Of a DNA stretch of 64,000 nucleotides, positions 23,576-33,818 are shown in pieces. Each line of letters opens with the position of its first letter. Position 1 is the stretch's first letter. The translations under genes and the position numbers were made by a program. The notes beneath the pieces are model-generated. The model made no database searches, was not told where the DNA came from, and worked only from the letters and a program-made list of their open reading frames with translations. Source of the DNA: Theristus sp. LFF4_11 (Eukaryota; Nematoda; Chromadorea; Monhysterida; Xyalidae); contig JASANC010003603.1 in assembly GCA_030248135.1 (NCBI GenBank), forward strand, positions 1 to 64,000, given 5' to 3'.

Positions 23576-23819
23576 TATGCGTGTGTCTCATTTTGAGCTT
23601 TTTGTCGAATAAACGGATCTGCAGTTAATAAATCCAATGTGAACCGAAAAATACCGGTAACCGATCGAAATTTTGTTTCGGTTCGGTTTACCGACCGAAA
23701 CCGAAAGCAAAAAATGTTTCGGTTACCGAAACCGACCGAAACCGAAAAATTAAAAAATCCGAAAAACCGAACCGAACCGAACCGACAAAACCCCTAACCG
23801 ACCCAACACTATTGTGTAC

Positions 23820-24851
23820 ATGCGGATACACACAGAAAAACTTTGAAACATTTTGTGTTGTTTTAAAAAGCATCTTTTTGTGTGTTGTGCCCGCTGGGCA
23901 CTGACTGACTGCTACCTTTTTTGGTGCGTTTACAAAGTGTCCGTGGTAAAAAAAATTGAGTGAGCCGTGATTTGGGCTAAAGCGTTTGAAGTGGCCTTTT
24001 TGACACTCTTCATTCTTGGTGCCGTTTTTGGCGACCGCGATTATGGGCGCTTCCTTTGCACATTTCTTTCCGTCGACCAGCGCTTCCATATTGAGTTTTT
24101 TTTATTTTCTAATCTTCAGGAGTTGACCATTTCGAGCTACCGTACATTTTTTGTACAGATGTCGAATACTATTATTCAATATGAGACAAATTCAGTTGCC
24201 CTAATTAAATACAGTACTTCAGGAAAACATGATTCCAGTCATTTCCATTCAGCGAAAAAAAACCACACATATTGTACCACTGCACACTGGTGCAATGTAC
24301 CACGCTGGTTGCCCCTCTTCCTCGTGCCCGTCCATCGAATGTCGTGTCTCTCTAGCCGCAACCTCTACCACCCGTTTTGTATGTACCAAAATGTATAAGC
24401 AGTATTACTTTCGTGTCGTGCCGCGACTTGGTACCCCACACAACAATTGAGCTACGTGATAATTGTGAAAGTTTCAATAAAATTCATTCATTAGTCCAGA
24501 AGTTTCCGCAGAGACTTTTAATGATGCAGACTTCCAGGCTGCTGTCTTCTCGGATCGCTTCCGAAATGCCCTCTCCCCTGCGTCTACTCCCACCTAAAAA
24601 CACTCCGAAAGCCGTACATTGAAACACGCCGGTAAACAACTGAATGAATAGGGTAATACGATAAAAAAGTTAAAAAATATACGAATATGAGCGTTTCTTC
24701 TAATTAAAACATTTTTTTGAAAACAAGACTGGTAATTTCATGTGCGTCAATAGGAAGTGCGCGTTGATAGTCGTAACGGTTGCACATAAATACGAACCGA
24801 ATTGACCTCCACCTCAATCATTTCATGCGAACTATAACTGGTTTTGGTACA
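23820..24851. other. Intergenic before the first two-cysteine gene
   Basis: AT-rich. Overlapping open frames between 23967 and 24620 have no recognisable domain or consistent splice context. A GAATGAAT/AATAAAATTC stretch lies near 24478. Confidence 0.4.
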
Positions 24852-25732
24852 ATGAAACCTCTACTGCTGATAACGTTCCTGTTTGCGGTGCCGATTCTCG
24901 CTGCGATGCCCCCGAAATACATCCTCTGGCCATGGCCGACAGTGCGGCTAAGCGGTAAACCGCCGAAGACAGCCGCTGCGACCACTGCTACTGTTGAGGT
25001 AAAGTAGGTTCCCTTAAACCAGAGCGAAACTTTGAATTACAGTAAAAAACAACGGATGTATCGAATGGTTTGGTTTGGTTGATATAAACACTTGATTTGA
25101 TGCGCTAAATTATTTCTTCTTGCAACACCGATGCCGCTCTTCCTTATATTTAGCGAGCTCTGTAATTTGCGAAAAAAGTGCCAGGTTTATTTAAACAAAC
25201 ATATTGTGTGGTATAAGTTTAGACTTTGAGGTCCTTTGACAATCTGCTTCTTTTGCCATAGCTTTTGAATACGCCGTTTCACGGAACACCGTCTCCAAAG
25301 AACAAAGAACGTGTCCCATGACGGATCTCAGTTGAAGCGGTTTTCTGGTTAAACGGTTTATACTTTTTTTCAAAACAATACACTGAGATCACCAGTGAGT
25401 TTGCTGTGTTCGTCTGTATCTACAGTGTCACTCGTGTTTCACCGTCTGCTGATATGGTAGCGTTCGACACCGGCGAGACTTGAGCGCATCACTGCGTGCG
25501 CCCCTAACCACTAGACCACGAGCGCCAAGCGCGTAACGTGAATTGTGCTCTACTTCAGCCGACCAGCACAGCAGCAACAACACCGCAACCGACCGTGTGC
25601 GTGCCGCGTATGGCCATGAACGGTTCTATTGTGTGCACGCCGTTGAGTATGAAACAGGCACGCAAACTATGGCGCGACATTCAGAAGGTCTTGAACAACC
25701 CGGACGGCCCCACTAGACGAAAAACCGCGTGA
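24852..25732 (+). CDS. Small secreted two-cysteine protein A
   Basis: Two exons, phase 0: 24852-24998 and 25559-25732 (106 aa). An in-frame ATG at 24825 is an alternative start, but 24852 gives the cleaner signal peptide (MKPLLLITFLFAVPILAA). A Thr/Ala-rich linker (TAAATTATVE, TSTAATTPQPT) leads to a C-terminal module: CVPRMAMNGSIVC, then TPLSMKQARKLWRDIQKVL, then NNP and a basic tail ending RRKTA. The module aligns without gaps to protein B (27292-28095) over about 38 residues. I do not recognise the family. AATAAA follows at 25919. The intron holds a tRNA-like sequence and a repeat fragment. It could be a secreted peptide or small effector, which is inference only. Confidence 0.75.
25455..25528 (-). 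other. tRNA-like sequence (possible SINE head) in gene A intron
   Basis: The minus strand reads GGCGCTCGTGGTCTAGTGGT, containing a good internal box A (TGGTCTAGTGG), and about 35 bases later TGTCGAACGC, a degenerate box B. Arms do not fold into a clean cloverleaf by eye, so a tRNA pseudogene or tRNA-derived SINE is more likely than a working tRNA. Confidence 0.4.
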
Positions 25733-27291
25733 ACATGTAGCGCGCGAGAATCCTTTCAAGAATGACGAATAGTAGGATTTCATTTATTTTCTGTTCCTGT
25801 ACAACGGGTTGAGTGGTGTGTGGAATGGCTATGCTGTTGTATATTATTTCATGCAAGTACTTTATCAGAATCCTCATTAACTGTTGGACTTGAACAACAG
25901 AATCGGTATTTTTGCGTCAATAAAATTGAAAAACCAACTTTCATACTGTTGATTTCGCTTCTATGATTATGAAAATAATACGACATTATTCCACGCAAAA
26001 AATGACAGCATCACAAACAGTGGCAAGCTTGACGGTGCGTATGACGGTGCCGCATTCGCCAGACATTGCGACTGACCCCAGCTACAGTACATTTGGAAAA
26101 AGCAAGTTCTCTCTCAGAATACATCTCTCAATATGAATAAAACTTTTTTGCTTACTTTGGGTTTTTCGACATTCAGTTGCACGTTTGTCTCAGTTGTTGT
26201 TTTCCAACTGTCGTTGAGCATCTCTTTCAACAACATGTGTACGTTTTTGCGGTAAACATGGCGATGAGTCGAAATAAAGCGGATCGAAAAGGCAAAAGTC
26301 TGTCTGCACTTTCAATTAAAACTATTGTTTAGAACTATAAATGCTTATATTTGCATTGACTCATCAAGAGTCAGAACTGAATGATAAGAAATATGAGTGT
26401 TGCAAAACAAAAGAAGAAAACCTTATTTAACATTACATCTATGTTATGTATGTAATAATAGTCTTAAAGTTCACGTGGATAATGAAATTGAGATAAAACG
26501 TGTATTTCACTGAAACATAAGATCAATCAATCAAGCAATAGATCAATCAAATTAAGTACAATTTGCAAGTCTCTTTAGCAATTCAAGAAGTTTTTATCAC
26601 CGTAATCCGATAATATAACAAGTACGATATCTGCAACAATGTGTCTCGACTAAACATTAGATTTGCATTCAAAATAATCTTCAGGTTTGTAGCGTTCCTC
26701 TCCTCTGGCTTTATCTAAACCATTTAAACCTTCATGTATGTACCATTTTAAAAAAAGCGAAATAAAGCAGGCGATGAACACAGTTTATTTGCATATTGCA
26801 TGGTATCATACTTCTTAGATACGGTACATGTTCATGTACAGCAGTATGGATAAACACATTCATACTGTAAACTAAAAAAAGTTCAACAAGCGCATGTTCA
26901 ACATTTGTCTAATTGATGTTATGCGTCATTGCACGAACAACATCGGACAAGCGGAGCTAAAACAACGATGTAAAAATGTAGTCATATCACAATGTCGTAT
27001 CCGTGCGTGCACTGTATGTGTACCAATTGCACGTAAAATTAACTTTAAAATATCGAACTTTAAAATTTACATTTAAATTACACCACATTTTTAGAAAAAA
27101 ATTACTCTGCCACAACGATTCTCATTCATTGCTGCAATAGCTCATGCTCATTATTCTTCCTCCATTGCTCGTTTTTCTTTTTAAGTATACACTACTTGAC
27201 CAATTATAATTTTCGCTTTGTTTGTTTTTAGTCGATAAACTGTTGATAAATGCGCTTATAAATAGTTTCAGCAGAGATTTTGCGACGCAAC
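25733..27291. other. Intergenic between genes A and B
   Basis: AT-rich, with the gene A polyadenylation signal candidate (AATAAA, 25919). No supported exon. Short frames on both strands lack motifs. Confidence 0.45.
27257..27264 (+). promoter_or_regulatory. TATA box of gene B
   Basis: TATAAATA lies 27 bases before the gene B start codon. The following TTTCAG (27267-27272) could be a spliced-leader acceptor, which would explain the short distance. Confidence 0.45.
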
Positions 27292-28095
27292 ATGAAACGC
27301 ATTGACCTGTGCATCTATGTGCTCGTGTTTGTCGCGCCGGTGTTGATGATGCCGATGCTCAAAACAAAAGTCGACAAGCAAACAGCAACTGAGACAAACG
27401 TGCAATTGAATACTGAAGAGCCCAAAGTGAACAATGTTCATATATTCTTTTTTTACAGTTCTGCTACTCAACATTGTAGAAGTGGCCCGAGTCCCTGAGA
27501 AACGACGGGGTCACTTAAGCAACTTTGAGTTGCTTCATTCATGCGGCTTTTTGCTTGGACCTGCGTGGTAGCGCATCAGACTCTTGTCTGTGTTGGGGAT
27601 CGAGCCCTGATCGAGAGGTGTAGGCTGGCGCACCACTCGACGGCGTTCTCTGCACACTTTTCCGAATAAGTCCTGGCTAAAAATATCGCCTAAATCACTG
27701 TTTGTTTGTTCATTCGTTCGTTCATGCGCCATGAATATCAGATACAAGAGCAGTACATGGTGACACGAAGACTGGTGTGACGTGCCGCATACGTCAGTAT
27801 GAACGAATCAGTATGAACGAACCGTTAGGATGAGGCTTTCAAGCGGGGCGTGTTCTACCTTTGTGTTCTATTTTTAAGGAGTTACATTGATGCATCTCGC
27901 AACAAACAACGCATAACGTTTTCTTGGGATTTTTAAATGGCGACAACAACTGATCCGGGGATTTGTCTTCCGGTGGCTGACGTGAACGGCAAAATGGTCT
28001 GCAAGCCGTTCAATACAAGAGCGTTGCGCCGCTTTGGTGAACTGATGCGAGTGCTGCTGAATAATCCCGTGGCGCGACGACGACTTACGTTGTGA
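27292..28095 (+). CDS. Small secreted two-cysteine protein B (acceptor site abnormal)
   Basis: Exon 1 is 27292-27426 (signal peptide MKRIDLCIYVLVFVAPVLMM, then a Lys/Thr/Glu linker ending EEPK before the donor GTGAAC). The C-terminal module at 27937-28095 reads CLPVADVNGKMVC, KPFNTRALRRFGELMRVLL, NNP and ends RRRLTL. Spacing is identical to protein A: Cys-x11-Cys, then 22 residues to NNP. Phase 0 joins the parts to about 97 aa. However, the bases before 27937 are GATTTTTAA, an in-frame stop with no AG, where TTTTTCAG would be expected. Either the acceptor is non-canonical, or the gene is decaying, or there is a base error. A MITE starts 31 bases after the stop. Confidence 0.6.
27541..27605 (+). 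other. tRNA-like sequence in gene B intron
   Basis: GGTAGCGCATCAGACTCTTG resembles a D-arm plus anticodon arm, and GGGGATCGAGCCCT contains a perfect box B (GATCGAGCC). The 5' half of box A and a proper acceptor stem are missing, so it is probably a SINE fragment or tRNA relic. Confidence 0.4.
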
Positions 28096-28126
28096 TATGC
28101 CAACTTTTTGTAGATGTTGCAGTTTT

Positions 28127-28615
28127 GGCGCTCTTTACTTTTACGTGACCCAACGCAAAATGAATGGCCCATCGCAAAATGAATGGCCCATCGCAAAATG
28201 AGTAGGTTCCTAATCCTAAATCTAATCCTAATCCTAAGCGAAGCCTTTTGGTTAAGGTGAAAATGTTGCTTGCAATGAGTCATTGTAGGTTCCTAATCCT
28301 AAACCTAAGCCAAGCCTTTTTGATAAGGTGAAATTGATCATTTTCACCTTATCAGAAAGGCTTGGCTTAGGATTAGGTTTAGGAACCTACGACTCATTGC
28401 AAGCAACATTTTTCACCTTATTCAAAAGGGTTGGCTTTGGATTAGGAACCTACAACGACTCACTGCAAGCAATCTCAGATCAAAAATCACTTTTAAGAAG
28501 GTATACAAATCGTTGGGCCATTCATTTTGTGTTGGGCCACTTATTTTGTGTAGGGCCATTCATTTTGCGATGGGCCATTCATTTTGTCTTGGGCCACGCA
28601 TTAGTAAAGAGCGCC
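28127..28615. mobile_element. MITE with 13-bp TIRs and 8-bp target duplication
   Basis: The ends GGCGCTCTTTACT and AGTAAAGAGCGCC are perfect inverses. GCAGTTTT flanks both sides (28119-28126 and 28616-28623), as expected for hAT-type insertion. The inside is palindromic, with repeated GGCCCATCGCAAAATGA on the left and GGGCCATTCATTTTG on the right, and CCTAATCCTAA tracts near both arms. Confidence 0.85.
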
Positions 28616-29069
28616 GCAGTTTTTTGGGCAGATATGGCACTGAAATCACCCTTTTTTGAAAGTTGTGTTTGATTGTCTGTACTTATTTGTGCTTTCTATG
28701 GATCTTACAAACATGTATTTGGAAATGATGTGCTCTTAAATTATTTTGTCCTGATTAAATTATTTGTAGAAAACCGCGTTTTTGGTTTGCTGTGCACCTG
28801 TGAAAGTGATGACAAAATAATTTTAAAGCCCGTCCATGCTGACGCATGCGTGTACGGCTCGATACGCATCGTGTTTCAGCATACTATAGTTCATGGAGAC
28901 GTGCCTTCTGCCATACGGCAGTCCCATCTGCCATAGGCCATATGACGTCCCCATACGGCAGTATGAATGGGAGTTTACGTCTTATTGCTCATGTATCTGG
29001 ATCTGCTAAAGAAACACCGTGAAGCAACAAATTGATTGAAGAAACATGTTGTTGCTTTTTCCAATAATA

Positions 29070-29524
29070 CCGTATTACCTCTAATAAACCCCCATGGGGG
29101 TTTATTTCTTCAGCGACTTCTGGGGGTGGGGGTTTATTTTTTTTGGGGGGGGGGCTTTATTTTTTTGGGGGGGGTTTATTTGGAAACCATTTTTAGGGGT
29201 GGGCAAAATGACAAAAATACCTTCCATGGCAGGAAGGAAGTCGCAGAAACTTCTACTCCACATAGAAATTTCCTTTCACAACAGCCTTTTGTAATGAAAT
29301 TACCATTAACTCATCCATTTGGGGCCTTTGGTAGCACAATTTCATCATTTTCACTGCAACCAGCCACTGAATTCGCTGGGTATGTGTTTCAAACAGGTTT
29401 CAATAATCCCCCATGGGGGATTATTTTTGGGGGGGGGGATTATTTGGAAACTTGTCGAGGGGGTGGGGGTTTATTTTTGGGGGGGGGTTTAATTTTGGGG
29501 GGGGGTTTAATAGAGGTAATACGG
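29070..29524. mobile_element. G-run MITE, copy 1
   Basis: CCGTATTACCTCTAATAAAC on the left and AATAGAGGTAATACGG on the right are inverse ends, each next to TA. The flanks inside the ends contain many runs of 5-9 G. A 150-base core (ATACCTTCCATGGCA to ATGTGTTTCAAACAGG) is 95% or more the same as in the copy at 50838-51282. Confidence 0.85.
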
Positions 29525-29526
29525 TA

Positions 29527-29790
29527 CGGTATGGCCGATTAAACATGGCAGCTTTTTTCAGGGTTGAAGGAGCGCGCGAATTTTGAATGTAAGAAAAAAG
29601 ATGTTCAGAAATCAAATTGTGTGCCAAAGTTTGACGCGTTTTTTTTGTTTAACGGATTATCCGCGCTATTCTGTTTATTCTTTTCCCGTTGCACACATGA
29701 ATGGGAATTGTTTACATTTTTGAAAAAGACAACTCCTAGTCTGCGACTGATCCCGCCTTGATGGACTGCCTCATTTATTCGGCCATACTG
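29527..29790. mobile_element. MITE, GGCCGAATAAA family, abutting the G-run MITE
   Basis: It starts CGGTATGGCCGATTAAACAT and ends TTTATTCGGCCATACTG before TA. Only one TA (29525-29526) separates it from the G-run MITE. The interior carries TAGTCTGCGACTGATCCCGC. Confidence 0.8.
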
Positions 29791-31288
29791 TAGTAATCAA
29801 TGCAAGCACAACAACAACAGGCTTTGTGCATACTCTGATGAAGAGATGACTTTGAAAATTTCTGCGTAACAAATCCAGGATGTACATGTACATGCATTGT
29901 TTACCAGGCATAAGAGCATACGTACAATGCTTTTTAAAAACGCTCACATGCACAGTTTAACGTAACCTCTTATTGAAAACAATAAACCGTAAGGCCAAGT
30001 AACGCTTGCATACTGAACAGCTTCAGACATCAACAGCTTCTTCGTGTACTTCATGTGCTGGTTGGTTAAGAAGTCAGTCGGATTAAATAAGAGAAAGCTT
30101 AAACGACAAAAACTTATGTGTGTAAGTTAACATGTCACGTTAATAATGGCACAAATTAGTTTTCAAAAACAACAGTCTGCTAATAATGGTCAGTTTTTTA
30201 TTAACGCTGAAAAACTCCCTTCATCGTGGTTCTTTAATTTTTGTCCGTACCATTCTCATCTCTATACTCATTCCCATGCCATTCCCTTTTTCGTGCCCAA
30301 TACGGTCACCGCGTTGGAAAAACAGCCGAGGCGATGTTTCAGTGCTCCATTATACTTGTTCCGGCCAAATCGCATCGCAGCATCGCCCGTGGTCACCGAT
30401 TGTAACAACCCTCACCGCACAGTTCACTGATCAGATCACGCAGAAAAATAAATGCAGTCAAAAAAGCAGATGCAGATGTTCATGCAGATGAAGATGTATT
30501 GTTGATTTATTCAAACGTGTCCGGACTAAAATGACGTCATTTATCATCGTTTATCCAAAGTACAGGCACAAAAATGTCAGCTTGGTGTGACTGATTGGAC
30601 ATTCACCATTTGTTTACGGGAAGAAATCGGCTAAACGGAAAGTCTGGTTTGCAGTGAACGGCAAGCGCATGTTTGGCGGCACATGACGTCATTTCAGTGG
30701 GACACGTTTCAAAAAATAGGTCATACATAGCTGTAATAATCGCTGCAGAACAATCCCGCGTGGAAATTTTTTTCACGACGAAAATTTCTTTTAATGGATC
30801 AAGTTCAGGTTCACCGCACAGCCGTTTTTATTCTTTTCTACATTTTTCCCCATCTGCATCAATATCCGCACGAACATGTATGTGCATGTGTATCTGAATT
30901 TGCATCTATCCAGGAAAACAATGGAACACAATCAATCACATGAAGTGTCTGAGAAGGAACTAGTAGCGTCTGAAAACGTCCATCATACGCATGCACCTCT
31001 TTTAAACAAATCAATCGCCTTGCTCTGTGTTTGACGCTCAAACGCACTTGTTATGCGCTGCATTATTGTTCCTAAGCCATATCTAAATTTACCTTGTAAT
31101 TCAGTGATGATATGCCTAAGTGATGGTAATAATATTATTATCTCATAGAGAATCTTCAGAGTACTCATTTTACCGAGGAAACTTCTTCAGTATTCGCGTT
31201 TTAACGTATATTTCTCAGAACAAAACGTTCATCCATAAACGAACATGCAATCATAATCCCATTCGCGCATGCACACGATCAACCCAAA
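29791..31288. other. Intergenic with one MITE
   Basis: AT-rich. Frames at 30146-30491 have no recognisable features. The only structured part is the CAAACGTGTCC MITE at 30505-30720. Confidence 0.4.
30505..30720. mobile_element. MITE, CAAACGTGTCC family, copy 1
   Basis: ATTTATTCAAACGTGTCC at one end and GGGACACGTTTCAAAAAATA at the other are near-inverse. The interior contains TGACGTCATTT near both ends and CACCATTTGTTTACGGG. An inverted copy at 45282-45475 lies in an F-box gene intron. Confidence 0.75.
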
Positions 31289-32277
31289 ATGAGCAACATC
31301 TCCCACCCGGCCGTCAGCACCTCTGAGACGTCATTCACTTCACCGATATCCACCGTTGATCGACTGATCGACAGTGCTCGATTCAACTACATCAACAGTG
31401 TCACCGGCGACAACATCCGCCTGAAAAGCTTCGACGATGCCACCAGTAACAGCACCTATTTCAGCTCGCATAACTTTAACAACTCCAAGAGTAAGTCTGG
31501 CGCGTTGAAATCGTCGTTCAACCAGCAACGCAAACGACTGAAGAGTCGAATGTTGATGAAAAGTCGCATGTCGATGGCATCCGTCATGGTGACGCGGCCG
31601 GACTCGCGAGCTGGCTTGGATTCGTCGTTTGGACACCAGGTGGGTTTTTTTGCTTTTGCTTGACACAAGCTTGTTATGTTATGACACAAGTGAGAAGCGT
31701 CACTAAATTATAGGCAATCAGCTGACTGGTTGGTGGTCACCACCTGATTGATGCATGAATTCTGTGCAGGCATTGCTGTGGGGGCGGAGTCTGTCCGTGC
31801 ACAGAAAGTATGCATGCACGTGGTGATCACCAACCAATCAGCTGATTGCCTTTAATTCAAAGTGCCCATACATTTCAGTACCACGGCACGATCACACGTC
31901 GCCTAGCGTTCGGCCCCTGGGAAGACACGGGCAGCAACCAGCATCTGCTCTCGCTCACACGCCACTCGCGCATTCTGCTGAATGTGGCCGTGCTGTCGAG
32001 CACGCTGCTCTGCGTGGTCTGCCTCTACATGTTCCTGTTGTCCGAGCGAGCCATCGACGAACAGCTGAAGGCGAAGTATGGCTGGACGGCCAGCTACACG
32101 CATCGGCGGTCACTGGAGATCATCGGTCAGCAGACGTTATTCAACCAACAAACGTCAGACGTCGCAAGCGAACGATCGACCTCGGTGAAGTCCGACGTTC
32201 AAGAACAACGATATCGATGGACGATAATTGAGAGGTCGAACCAGCCTATGGCGAGTAACCAGAGTGACAACGAATAG
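31289..32277 (+). CDS. Single-pass membrane protein of unknown function
   Basis: Two exons, phase 0: 31289-31639 and 31879-32277 (249 aa). The first 117 residues are Ser/Asn-rich and hydrophilic, ending in a basic stretch with the repeated MLMKSRMSM. Exon 2 begins YHGTITRRLAFGPWE, followed by one clear transmembrane segment (ILLNVAVLSSTLLCVVCLYM, about residues 156-175) and a charged C-terminal tail. There is no signal peptide, so a type II or tail-proximal single-pass topology is likely. I do not recognise the family. The intron is 239 bases, of which about 170 are a MITE that ends roughly ten bases before the acceptor. Confidence 0.72.
31698..31867. mobile_element. MITE (CTAAATTATAGGC family) inside the 239-base intron
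   Basis: CTAAATTATAGGCAATCAGC on the left and CCAATCAGCTGATTGCC with TTTAATTCAAAG on the right form the arms. The centre has the family hairpin with GGGGGCGGAGTCTG. The outer GTCGAA is degenerate on both sides. Confidence 0.78.
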
Positions 32278-33444
32278 ATTTTGTGAATGTGACTTCTGAC
32301 CATGCTGTGGAAACAAAAAGCATGCTGCGGGTTTTAATTATCTCCCATCTGATTTACTGATGTTTGAGTGTCATCATATTATCCAATCCACGTCTTTTCG
32401 CGACGTATTTTTTTATTTGATTCAGTTTTACACAGACTGAACTACTCGGGCAATTCAACGCTCAAACACTACTACAAGCAAACCATTGTTTTCTTCTCGT
32501 GTACACATAGTTTAATGAACGGAATACAATAAGCGGGCGAAAAGTGAGAGAAAAGCAGAAAAATTTACACGTTTTGAACTTTTTAAATTGAATCAAAACC
32601 ACACAACAACATAATCGTAAAAGGCACAGCAAGAAGGATCCAATGAAAGTATCGGTGAGTCGGGGAGCTGTGCCGAGAAGGAATGAATCATCGTATGACC
32701 TTTGGTTTTTTTGTGAAATCGAAAGTTTCAGAAATGCGGTTGTGTGGCGGTTCAGTCACTTCACCAACCCTGCACGCATCTGGCAACGTTCTCAGACATC
32801 CGACATTTGAAACCTGAAATTGACTCCGTTAGCGACTGAAGCAAATTAAAAAGCACTACTGCAAAACCTGTTGAAAAAGTGAAATCCCAGAACAATAACA
32901 CGTAAATGCATAATTGTAAATAAGCATTTACTGAAAAATGGTCAGCGAATGATGCATGGTTTCTGTGCATGAATTGCTGTGGAGGCGGAGTTTAGTTTGA
33001 ATAGAATCCATGCATCGTACTTGAACATCAACCAATCAGCTAGTAGTTGGATATGTTACACCTAAAGTTATGTAGACTGTAACCAGTTTCATGCATGACG
33101 CGGGACTTCAAAGTTAGCAAAGTGATCCGAGTCCCTAAATACCGCAGAGTCACTTAGGCAATTTTTAATTGCTAATTGCTACATAACGATTGGAACTAGT
33201 TTCCTTTCACGTCTCCAAACGCATTGAGTCGCAGAACCTAAAAAAACTGACAATACCTGGCTTGCACTGCATTTTTTCGCAGCCTGTTCGTCTGTTCACT
33301 GCGATCGGATCGCATCTGTCCTCACAATCTCGTCGCGTCGCGAAGATGTTATCGTTGCCCTGCAAAGAAAAAGAAGTCATGAATTTTGGAGAGAGACAGC
33401 TAAAATTAGCATCCAGATTATATCACACAGCAAACGCGGATTCC
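32278..33444. other. Intergenic between convergent genes, with MITE remnants
   Basis: Bases 32937-33079 contain TGCATGGTTTCTGTGCATGA and ACCAATCAGCT typical of the GTCGAACTC MITEs. Bases 33110-33190 (CCGAGTCCCTAAATACCGCA) resemble 27484-27540 and, inverted, 53325-53420. No gene was recognised. Confidence 0.45.
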
Positions 33445-33818
33445 TCAAAAGCTGAATTGATCACACTCGTGCAAGCACTTGCGGTTTCGCGTATACCGCG
33501 GGCTCCCAGGCTCGTCAGTGCGACAAGGCCCGTGCCGCAAGGTTGAACGAGTCAACAACAAACCACACATTCACCAACCCCGCATCCGGTGTAGAGAAAC
33601 TGAACGCAGCGCAGCAGGTTCGCATCGAAGCCCCACCGCGGGAAGATCGGAAAGCAGCCGGTGTCCGTGAGTCCGGGGTCGATGTCGTGCTCGCACTCGT
33701 CGTGCGGTATTGTGCCGTCCCAAGTGGCTATCGACGGATTCGGAGCAATCGTGTGAGTCGCACCAAACACCAGCACCAGTATCGCTGCGCATAACGGTGA
33801 CTGCAGGTTGTAGAGCAT
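33445..33818 (-). CDS. Secreted single-domain Kunitz-type protease inhibitor
   Basis: Two exons on the minus strand: 33818-33579 and 33510-33445, joined at phase 0 (101 aa). A signal peptide (SPLCAAILVLVFGATHTIA) precedes one Kunitz domain. The cysteine spacing is C-x12-C-x15-C-x7-C-x12-C-x3-C. All intervals match BPTI except the first, which is 12 instead of 8. The FPRWGF and FLYTGCG motifs fit the fold. The intron (68 bases, donor GTTGGTGA) falls right after the fourth Cys. The residue after the second Cys (P1) is Phe, which in this family suggests chymotrypsin- or elastase-like targets rather than trypsin. It is likely secreted and inhibits a serine protease. The specificity is inference. 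Confidence 0.82.

Larger units (their letters stand above)
18010..23811. mobile_element. hAT-like non-autonomous element hosting a nested transposon stack
   Basis: The ends are TAGTGTTGGGTCGGTTA and its inverse TAACCGACCCAACACTA, flanked on both sides by the same 8 bases, TTGTGTAC (18002-18009 and 23812-23819). An 8-bp target duplication with such ends is typical of the hAT superfamily. Subterminal regions on both sides are packed with ACCGAAAC/CGGTTCGG motifs. No transposase frame is visible. Most of its 5802 bases are later insertions: 18334-23239, then 18953-23067 and others. Confidence 0.85.

Noticed and set aside
29036..29542. 168-codon Gly-rich frame
   Set aside because: It lies within the G-run MITE and a matching frame at 50831-51268 is disrupted by G-run length changes.
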